Shown here piece by piece: positions 1 to 5,177 of a stretch of DNA of 5,177 nucleotides. The position numbers were made by a program, and so were the translations under genes. The notes beneath the pieces are model-generated. The model did no database searches and was not told the DNA's origin. It saw only the letters and a list, made by a program, of their open reading frames with translations. The stretch comes from an uncultured Clostridia bacterium (GTDB lineage: Bacteria; Bacillota; Clostridia; TANB77; CAG-508), in contig CANPZT010000080.1 in NCBI GenBank assembly GCA_947589135.1, forward strand, positions 1-5,177. Direction: 5' to 3'. The first letter of the stretch is position 1, and each line of letters starts with the position of its first letter.

Positions 1-751
1 TAGCTCTTGTTATTGCTTGTCTAATCCACCATGTAGCATAAGTACTAAATTTAAATCCTTTTGTATAATCAAATTTTTCTACTGCCTTTATAAGTCCCAT
101 ATTTCCTTCTTGAATTAAGTCTAGAAATAACATTCCTCTACCTACATATTTTTTAGCAATACTTACAACTAATCTTAAATTTGATTCTGCTAATTCTTTT
201 TTAGCTTCTTCATCTCCATCTAATATTCTTTTTGCTAATTCTAATTCTTGATCATAAGTTAATAATGGAATTCTACCAATTTCTCTTAAATACATTCTTA
301 CAGGATCGTCTACATTAATTCCCTCGTAAGTTGTTTCTGTAATTTCATCAAGTTTTAAATCCTCTACTTCTTTTAAATCTTCAATGTCTGGTTCTTCATC
401 TCCGTCATCGTTTAATAAATCTACACCTAATTCTTCAAAAGCATCAAATACTTTATCAATTTGGTCTGGATTTACATCATCTAATTCTGAAGCTAAATCA
501 CCATAAGTTATAGTTCCTTTTTCTTTAGCTTTTTTTAGTATGTTATTTACTTTTTCTTCTTTTATCTTATCGCCTTCATTTTTTTCTTCTTGATTATTTT
601 CTTGATTATTTTTGTCTATTTTTTCAATAACTTTTTCTTTTGCATACTTTCTAGCTTCTTCTATTTTTTCATTTTTCTTTTTTGTCTTTTTCTCTTTTTT
701 CTCTTCGATTTTTTCAATTTCTTCTTTTAACTCTTCTTTTTTCTTTGACAT
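1..751 (-). CDS. sigA: Primary (housekeeping) RNA polymerase sigma factor SigA/RpoD, C-terminus beyond window edge
   Basis: This is the vegetative sigma-70 factor, which directs RNA polymerase core to -35/-10 promoters. The frame is open through the left edge, so 250 N-terminal residues are visible. Residues 1-62 are an extension dominated by Lys, Glu and Asn. Residues about 65-113 resemble sigma region 1.1 (GTITYGDLASEL). Region 1.2 begins at DPVRMYLREIGR (149-160). Region 2 follows, with NLRLVVSIAKKYVGRGM at 191-207, the core-binding LDLIQEGNMGL at 210-220, and the -10 melting/recognition segment FSTYATWWIRQAITRA at 235-250, where the window ends. Regions 3 and 4 must lie outside. The intact region 1.1 and near-invariant region 2 identify the primary sigma, not an alternative one. 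The ATG at 751 sits 9 bases after GGGGTGA, 15 bases past the dnaG stop, so it is probably cotranscribed with dnaG as in many Firmicutes. The extension is longer than in Bacillus subtilis SigA. Confidence 0.97.
   Translation of the reverse strand, partial: MSKKKEELKEEIEKIEEKKEKKTKKKNEKIEEARKYAKEKVIEKIDKNNQENNQEEKNEGDKIKEEKVNNILKKAKEKGTITYGDLASELDDVNPDQIDKVFDAFEELGVDLLNDDGDEEPDIEDLKEVEDLKLDEITETTYEGINVDDPVRMYLREIGRIPLLTYDQELELAKRILDGDEEAKKELAESNLRLVVSIAKKYVGRGMLFLDLIQEGNMGLIKAVEKFDYTKGFKFSTYATWWIRQAITRA
587..612 (-). repeat. 12-base in-frame tandem duplication inside the sigA N-terminal extension
   Basis: On the plus strand, CTTGATTATTTT occurs twice back to back (589-600 and 601-612), and the period-12 match extends two bases further to 587. 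The unit is four codons long, so the reading frame is kept and the protein reads NNQENNQE around residues 48-55. It lies in the low-complexity charged segment ahead of region 1.1, where length change should be tolerated. It looks like replication slippage; no function is evident. Confidence 0.8.
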
Positions 752-760
752 ATTATTGAT

Positions 761-768
761 TCACCCCT
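761..768 (-). promoter_or_regulatory. sigA ribosome binding site overlapping the dnaG stop codon
   Basis: Read on the minus strand, the dnaG stop TAG (769-767) runs directly into GGGTGA, giving AGGGGTGA. This pairs well with the 16S rRNA 3' end, as in the consensus AGGAGGTGA. Nine bases separate it from the sigA ATG at 751. The overlap suggests translational coupling of sigA to dnaG. Confidence 0.8.
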
Positions 769-2551
769 ATTTTATTTTAGCTAATTGAATTATAGTCTCA
801 CTTAGCTCTTTTTCCAGCCTATTCTTTTCTTCTGGCTCTATTGTCTCTTTTTCTAATTTCTCTAGAATTTCAAATTTTTTATTATTTAACTTTTCTTTTT
901 GATAACTTTGTATTATATCATCAATTGCTTTTTCTATATCTTCTATTTCATAATCATCTGCCATTATCATAGTAATATGATTTTGTTCTTGTTCATCTAA
1001 ATTGTCTAATATTCCATTTATATTACTATTTCCTTTTTCAAATTCTTCATACAATTTTTTGACAATTTTATGGTTTAATTGTACTTTAAAATCTTCTACT
1101 TTTATATTTTGCTCAATAACCTTATAAATTTGTAAATCTCCCATTAATAAGATTGCTAAAATTGTATTTTCTCTTTTTCTAATTGATTCTGGTACATTAT
1201 CTTTTTCTACCTTTTCGTGCTTGATAACAGGTTTAGCTTTTTCAAGAATCTTTTCTCCCTTTGAATTAGAATATGATAATTTATTAACCTCTGCATATAT
1301 TGCTTCTTTTGAAATGTCATATGTCTTTGCAATTTTTTCGATATAAATTTCTTTTTCTATTGTATTATCAATTTTTGAAATTAATTTTGCTATTTCATTT
1401 AAAAATTTTATTTTATCATTTGTATTATCTAAATTTAAATTTCTTTTTAAATTTTTAACTTTAAATTCAACTACTGATAGCGCTTTTTCAACTAAAACTT
1501 GGAATCTTGCATTTCCATATTTTATTACAAATTCATCTGGATCTTTAGCACCTTCCATTTGTAATACTCTTATATCACATCCCATGTTTTGTAATATATC
1601 TAGTGCTCTCATTTTTGCTGTTAAACCTGCTTCATCAGAATCAAAGCTAAGAATAATTTGCTCTGAATTTTTTCTAAGCAACCATCCTTGTTGTTGTGTT
1701 AAGGCTGTTCCTAATGATGCTACTACATTTGTTATTCCTCTTTGATGAAGTGAAATAACGTCCATATAACCTTCAACAATTAATATTTTCTTAATGTCTC
1801 CTTTTTTTGCAACATTTAGCCCAAATAAGTGTCTTCCTTTGCTGTATACAATATTTTCTGGTGAATTAATATATTTTGGTTTTGAATCATCTAGAACTCG
1901 TCCACCAAATGCAATAACTCGTCCTCTTACATCACATATTGGAAACATTAGTCTATTTCTATATCTGTCAATATATTTTCCATTGTCATTTTTATTAACT
2001 AATCCTGATTCTAGAATTTCTGGTTCTTTAAATCCTTCTTCTGTTAATGCTTTATAAAGCTCATCAAATTTTCCTGAAAATCCTATTTGGAAAGCTTGTA
2101 ATGTTTCGTTTGTTAGTTTTCTTTTTTTTATGTATTCTTGTGCTATTTTAGATTCTGGTTTGTATAAGTTTTCATGATAATATTTTGCTGCAAATTCATT
2201 TACTTTATATACTTTTTGTTTTAGTTCTTCTTTTAATGCTTCTCCTTTGTTTTCAATAGTTGGTAATTGTATATTTGATCTTTCAGCTAGGTTTTGTACT
2301 GCTTCTATAAAACTAATTCCTTCTATTTTTGTTAAAAATGTAAATACATTTCCTCCAACGCCACAACCAAAACAATGAAATATTTGTTTATCTGGTGAAA
2401 CAGAAAAAGATGGTGATTTTTCATTGTGAAATGGACATAGTCCAAAATAATTTCTACCACTTCTTTTTAGTTGTACATATTGCGAAATAATATCTACTAT
2501 ATCGTTTGTTTGTCTTACTTCGTCTATAATCTCATCACTATATCGTGGCAT
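767..2551 (-). CDS. dnaG: DNA primase DnaG
   Basis: The primase makes RNA primers for the replication fork and is recruited by the DnaB-type helicase. The protein is 594 residues, the normal length for the family. The N-terminal CHC2 zinc-binding domain has ligands C39 and H42 (CPFH) and C60 and C63 (CFGC). The catalytic core follows, with the basic RYRNRLMFPI at 196-205. The TOPRIM fold carries the acidic metal residues: the glutamate of VEGYMD at about 260 and the aspartates of SFDSDEAG at about 304 and 306, then KDPDEF. From about residue 430 the sequence diverges into a helical, charged domain matching the helicase-binding C-terminal domain. The ATG at 2551 is preferred because MPRYSDEIIDEV matches the usual primase start and has GAGAGG just upstream. 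The frame could extend to a TTG at 2572, adding seven charged residues without a better ribosome site. No key residue is missing. Confidence 0.98.
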   Translation of the reverse strand: MPRYSDEIIDEVRQTNDIVDIISQYVQLKRSGRNYFGLCPFHNEKSPSFSVSPDKQIFHCFGCGVGGNVFTFLTKIEGISFIEAVQNLAERSNIQLPTIENKGEALKEELKQKVYKVNEFAAKYYHENLYKPESKIAQEYIKKRKLTNETLQAFQIGFSGKFDELYKALTEEGFKEPEILESGLVNKNDNGKYIDRYRNRLMFPICDVRGRVIAFGGRVLDDSKPKYINSPENIVYSKGRHLFGLNVAKKGDIKKILIVEGYMDVISLHQRGITNVVASLGTALTQQQGWLLRKNSEQIILSFDSDEAGLTAKMRALDILQNMGCDIRVLQMEGAKDPDEFVIKYGNARFQVLVEKALSVVEFKVKNLKRNLNLDNTNDKIKFLNEIAKLISKIDNTIEKEIYIEKIAKTYDISKEAIYAEVNKLSYSNSKGEKILEKAKPVIKHEKVEKDNVPESIRKRENTILAILLMGDLQIYKVIEQNIKVEDFKVQLNHKIVKKLYEEFEKGNSNINGILDNLDEQEQNHITMIMADDYEIEDIEKAIDDIIQSYQKEKLNNKKFEILEKLEKETIEPEEKNRLEKELSETIIQLAKIK

Positions 2552-2555
2552 TTCT

Positions 2556-2562
2556 TCCTCTC
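2556..2562 (-). promoter_or_regulatory. dnaG ribosome binding site supporting the ATG start
   Basis: The minus strand reads GAGAGGA here, followed by AGAA and the ATG at 2551. The GAGG core is 5 bases from the start, slightly close but usable. It lies downstream of the alternative TTG at 2572, so it can serve only the ATG. Confidence 0.65.
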
Positions 2563-2595
2563 TTTCTTTCAAAATATTTCATTTTAATATATACT

Positions 2596-2624
2596 ATTAT
2601 ATTATTCGACGCATTTTACATAAA
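2596..2624 (-). promoter_or_regulatory. Candidate sigma-A-type promoter for dnaG-sigA
   Basis: On the minus strand a perfect TATAAT (-10) lies at 2601-2596. Seventeen bases upstream is TTTATG (2624-2619), only a 3 of 6 match to the TTGACA -35. The predicted transcript would start near 2590, leaving a leader of about 40 bases before the ATG. Its place downstream of the hairpin at 2653-2693 and upstream of dnaG fits a separate transcription unit. TATAAT-like strings arise easily in such AT-rich DNA, so this is tentative. Confidence 0.4.
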
Positions 2625-2649
2625 TCCTTCATTTATTTTTATAATTTTT

Positions 2650-2693
2650 AAAAGAGAACAAAGTAACATTAAATTTCATTTGCTTTGTTCTCT
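2650..2693 (-). terminator. Probable intrinsic terminator after the histidine kinase gene
   Basis: The 11-base arms AGAGAACAAAG (2653-2663) and CTTTGTTCTCT (2683-2693) are perfectly complementary. The stem extends inward by three more pairs, one of them a G-T wobble, leaving a 13-base loop at 2667-2679. Read on the minus strand, the hairpin begins 20 bases after the kinase stop and is followed by TTTT and then A-rich sequence. The stem is long but only moderately GC-rich and the U-tract is short, so termination may be partial. The plus-strand side is also T-rich, but no plus-strand gene approaches it. Confidence 0.65.
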
Positions 2694-2712
2694 CTTATTT
2701 TTAATTAATTTA

Positions 2713-4158
2713 CTAACTTTTTGTAGGAATTCTTATTACTACTTCTGTACCTTGTCCTACTACACTTTTTATATCAATGCTTCCACCATTTTTATCTAGT
2801 ATTTCTTTTGCAATAGAAAGTCCTAATCCTGTTCCTCCCATTTCTCTAGTACGAGCTTTATCTACTCTATAAAATCTTTCAAATATTCTTGTTAAATCAT
2901 CTTCTGGTATTCCTATTCCATTATCAAATACTTTTATATATGCATCATTATATACAAATCCTACATATATTTTAATTTCACCATTTTCTGGTGTGTATTT
3001 AATACTATTTGTTAATATGTTTAATACTACTCTTTCAATATCATATTTATCTGCATAAACTGGTGGCACATCAGCTGTAACAAAACAACTAACATTATGA
3101 TTTTTCTTTTGAATTTCTATTCCTAATTTTTCTTGACAACTTTTTACTAATTCTCCCAAATCAAATGATTCTTTTTGTACACCTTTTTTATTACTATCAT
3201 ATCTTGATAATGTTAATAAGTCTGTTACAAGTCTTGCCATTCTTCTTGCTTCTGATGCAATAACATTTAAGAATTTATCTTGTGTTTCCTTATCATATTC
3301 TCCTTCTAATAAAGTATCTGCATACCCCATAATTGATGTAATTGGCGTTTTTAACTCATGTGACACATCTGCTACAAATTCTTTTTGCATATTATCTAAT
3401 TTAACATGTTCTGTTATATCTTGTATAACAGCAATTACTCCATCTGGTCTATCTGATTCATTTTTAAATGGTGCAAAAAGTACATTTACATATCTATCTT
3501 CTACTTTTATTCTTTGTTCTGTAGATGTCCAACTTTCTAAATATATTATTTTTTCCATATTAATATCAACTTTTATTTTTTTAAATATATCATCAAAGTT
3601 ATCATCTTCAGGCTCAATTCTTAAAAATTTCTTTGCTGCAGGATTAATTAAAATAATTTCTCCTTTCATGTTAAATGCAATAATACCATCTGTCATATGC
3701 AATAATATTGTTTCAATTTGATTTTTTTGTGTTGATACTTCACTTAACTTTTGTTTTAACTCTGTTGTCATTATTCCAAATACATTTTTAAATTCGCCTG
3801 CATCATTTACTTTTTTATTCTTTGTTTGTGTCTTTGATTTTTTATCATCATCTGATATCTTCTCTGCACTTTTTATTAGTTTATTAATTGGGTAAATTAC
3901 AAATTTTGAAAGGAATATAGCAATTAAAACCCCAACAATTGCAAAGACGACTGTAGCAATAGCTAACATGACTTTTGTGTTAATACGAATTATATCAATA
4001 TCATTTGAAACTTGTTGCATTGTGCTTGCTTGTCCACTATCTATTTGTACATTAATTTGGTTTATTGAATTTAAAAAAAATACACCTAAACCACTAATAA
4101 TTATTATGCCAATTAAAAAGAAAATCAGTATTATTTTAAATTGTATATTTTTAAACAT
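2713..4158 (-). CDS. Membrane sensor histidine kinase, WalK/PhoR type (HAMP-PAS-HisKA-HATPase)
   Basis: This is a two-component sensor of 481 residues that should autophosphorylate on histidine and pass phosphate to a response regulator, none of which is in the window. TM1 spans about residues 7-29. A short outside loop of about 30 residues follows, then TM2 at about 61-86. Next come a polar, Lys-rich HAMP-like linker to about 135, a cytoplasmic PAS domain at about 144-250, and the HisKA H-box VADVSHELKTPITS with phospho-acceptor H267. The ATP-binding domain has the N-box LNILTNSIKYTPENG (about 379-393), G1 DNGIGIPEDD (412-421), F-box FERFY (426-430) and G2 GGTGLGLSIAKEI (441-453). All catalytic motifs are intact. 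The ATG at 4158 is chosen because AGAGG lies 9 bases upstream; the in-frame TTG at 4167 directly abuts that site with no spacing. Placement behind murG suggests a cell-wall role, but WalK versus PhoR/ResE cannot be settled without its regulator. Confidence 0.93.
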   Translation of the reverse strand: MFKNIQFKIILIFFLIGIIIISGLGVFFLNSINQINVQIDSGQASTMQQVSNDIDIIRINTKVMLAIATVVFAIVGVLIAIFLSKFVIYPINKLIKSAEKISDDDKKSKTQTKNKKVNDAGEFKNVFGIMTTELKQKLSEVSTQKNQIETILLHMTDGIIAFNMKGEIILINPAAKKFLRIEPEDDNFDDIFKKIKVDINMEKIIYLESWTSTEQRIKVEDRYVNVLFAPFKNESDRPDGVIAVIQDITEHVKLDNMQKEFVADVSHELKTPITSIMGYADTLLEGEYDKETQDKFLNVIASEARRMARLVTDLLTLSRYDSNKKGVQKESFDLGELVKSCQEKLGIEIQKKNHNVSCFVTADVPPVYADKYDIERVVLNILTNSIKYTPENGEIKIYVGFVYNDAYIKVFDNGIGIPEDDLTRIFERFYRVDKARTREMGGTGLGLSIAKEILDKNGGSIDIKSVVGQGTEVVIRIPTKS

Positions 4159-4167
4159 TTTTCGCAA

Positions 4168-4173
4168 CCTCTA
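4168..4173 (-). promoter_or_regulatory. Histidine kinase ribosome binding site overlapping the murG stop codon
   Basis: The minus strand reads TAGAGG, where TAG (4173-4171) is the murG stop and AGAGG is the Shine-Dalgarno core. Nine bases (TTGCGAAAA) separate it from the ATG at 4158. The spacing decides the start and rules against the TTG at 4167. The arrangement suggests murG and the kinase are translated from one message. Confidence 0.75.
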
Positions 4174-5177
4174 TTTTACTAATTTTTTTATTTCACTATA
4201 TATTTTTTCTTCTGCATTTGTTGTTGAAATTGTTAATGCTTTTTCTCCCATTGTTTTAATTTTATTTTTATCTAGCACTATTTCTTCAATTGTATCATTT
4301 AATTTCTTTGCTTGCATTTCATCATCTAAAATAATTTTTGCAGCACCTATTTTTTCTAGAACTTTTGCATTATATAACTGATGATTATGGCTAACATTAG
4401 GTAATGGAACTAATATAGATGGCTTTCCTAAATTTGATATTTCTGTAATTGTCATTGCTCCACTTCTAGCTACAATAACATCAGATATATTCATTATTTC
4501 TTCCATATTATATATATATGGAACTATTTTTATATTTTTAATATAATTAATATTTATTTTTTCTTTTTCCAATTGTTCTTTTATCACATCATATTGTTTT
4601 GGTCCTGTTGCCCATATCATTTGATAATGTTCATTTTTTTTATTTTTTATAATTTCAATAATTGCTTCATTAATCCTTTTAGCTCCTTGGCTTCCTCCAA
4701 ATACTAAAACAATTGGTTTTTCTTCTGTTAATCCTATTTCATTAATTATTTTACTCTTTTGCGTTAAACTATATTCATTCTTTTTAATTTTTACTGGTGT
4801 TCCTGTAAATACAATTTTATTTGCACTTTTTATTCTGTTAATTGCATCTTCAAAAGATACTAATATTGTATTTGTCTTTTTGGCTAACATTGTTATTGCT
4901 TTTCCAGGAAAAGCATTACTTTCATGTAGCATTGTTGGTATTCCTAAATTATGTGCTGCTGTAATAGTTGCTCCACAAATGTATCCTCCAGTTCCAATTA
5001 CAATATCTGGTTTAAATTTTTGTATAATTTTTTTTGCTTGGCCATATCCTCTAAATGTTTTATATATTTTTTTAAAATTATCAATTGATATTTTTTTACT
5101 TAATCCATATGCATCTATTGTTTTTAATTCATATCCAGCTCTTGGTACTAAATCATTTTCTAGTCCTCTTATTGTTC
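4171..5177 (-). CDS. murG: UDP-N-acetylglucosamine:lipid I GlcNAc transferase MurG, N-terminus beyond window edge
   Basis: MurG transfers GlcNAc from UDP-GlcNAc to lipid I on the inner face of the membrane, producing lipid II for peptidoglycan. The frame is open to the right edge; 334 C-terminal residues are visible. By comparison with E. coli MurG, roughly 25-40 N-terminal residues are missing, including the first glycine-rich loop (GGTGGH). Visible in order are GLENDLVPRAGYEL, the second glycine loop KPDIVIGTGGYICG, LHESNAFPGKA (the HEQN-type motif), the domain-linking GTPVK, the third glycine loop VFGGSQGAKRIN of the C-terminal GT-B half, and the UDP-GlcNAc-binding segment ARSGAMTITEISNLGKPSIL followed by VPLPNVSHNHQLYNA. 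The methionine at 4932 lies inside the conserved LHESN region and is not the start; the coding frame continues upstream of it. The gene ends in TAG 12 bases before the kinase ATG. The missing start is a window-edge effect, not a truncation. Confidence 0.97.
   Translation of the reverse strand, partial: TIRGLENDLVPRAGYELKTIDAYGLSKKISIDNFKKIYKTFRGYGQAKKIIQKFKPDIVIGTGGYICGATITAAHNLGIPTMLHESNAFPGKAITMLAKKTNTILVSFEDAINRIKSANKIVFTGTPVKIKKNEYSLTQKSKIINEIGLTEEKPIVLVFGGSQGAKRINEAIIEIIKNKKNEHYQMIWATGPKQYDVIKEQLEKEKININYIKNIKIVPYIYNMEEIMNISDVIVARSGAMTITEISNLGKPSILVPLPNVSHNHQLYNAKVLEKIGAAKIILDDEMQAKKLNDTIEEIVLDKNKIKTMGEKALTISTTNAEEKIYSEIKKLVK

Noticed and set aside
655..748. Long pyrimidine-rich tract on the plus strand
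   Set aside because: It is the complement of Lys/Glu codons (AAA, GAA, AAG, GAG) of the sigA extension, not a separate structural element.
1794..2057. 87-residue plus-strand open frame
   Set aside because: It lies wholly inside dnaG on the opposite strand, has no recognizable domain or ribosome site, and its content is explained as the complement of primase codons.
2583..2606. Short AT-only inverted repeat near the dnaG promoter (AATATA/TATATT arms)
   Set aside because: Six-base AT arms are expected by chance here and would not form a stable structure; no operator is inferred.
2545..2799. 84-residue hydrophobic plus-strand open frame across the dnaG/kinase spacer
   Set aside because: Its Phe/Ile/Leu richness comes from reading the complement of A-rich DNA. 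It overlaps both flanking genes and the hairpin and lacks a convincing ribosome site.
3968..4381. 137-residue plus-strand open frame, apparently membrane-like
   Set aside because: It is antisense to the kinase transmembrane region and the murG 3' end. Long stop-free antisense frames are expected in AT-rich genes, and no domain is seen.
4171..4932. A short MurG starting at the methionine at 4932
   Set aside because: The frame stays open to the window edge and encodes conserved MurG sequence upstream, including the GTGGYICG loop, so 4932 is internal.

Overview
The window is strongly AT-rich, with A/T-biased third codon positions. It carries four protein genes, all on the minus strand, so transcription runs from high to low coordinates. 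Protein sequences, Shine-Dalgarno sites and the dnaG-sigA gene pair point to a low-GC Gram-positive bacterium of the Clostridia type. The standard bacterial code fits: tryptophan is TGG and no reading frame needs a reassigned stop. I cannot name a genus.

In transcription order: (1) 5177-4171, murG, missing its N-terminus at the window edge. It makes lipid II, the last cytoplasmic-side step of peptidoglycan precursor synthesis. (2) 4158-2713, a two-transmembrane sensor histidine kinase (HAMP, PAS, HisKA, HATPase) of the WalK/PhoR class. It starts 12 bases after murG, with its ribosome binding site overlapping the murG stop. (3) 2712-2552, a 161-base spacer with a strong hairpin just after the kinase gene and a plausible sigma-A-type promoter before dnaG. 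(4) 2551-767, dnaG, the replication primase. (5) 751-1, the primary sigma factor sigA/rpoD, cut off by the window edge inside region 2. Its ribosome binding site overlaps the dnaG stop.

The window therefore looks like two transcription units: the tail of a wall-synthesis unit (murG plus kinase) and a macromolecular-synthesis unit (dnaG-sigA). Within each unit the genes are tightly coupled, with the upstream TAG stop forming part of the next gene's Shine-Dalgarno. The dnaG-sigA pair is classic. A sensor kinase directly behind murG with no response regulator in view is less usual and is the most interesting context here. The other notable point is a Lys/Glu-rich N-terminal extension on the sigma factor that contains a short in-frame tandem duplication.

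I see no mobile element, CRISPR array, RNA gene or unknown defence-like system. This is a housekeeping region.
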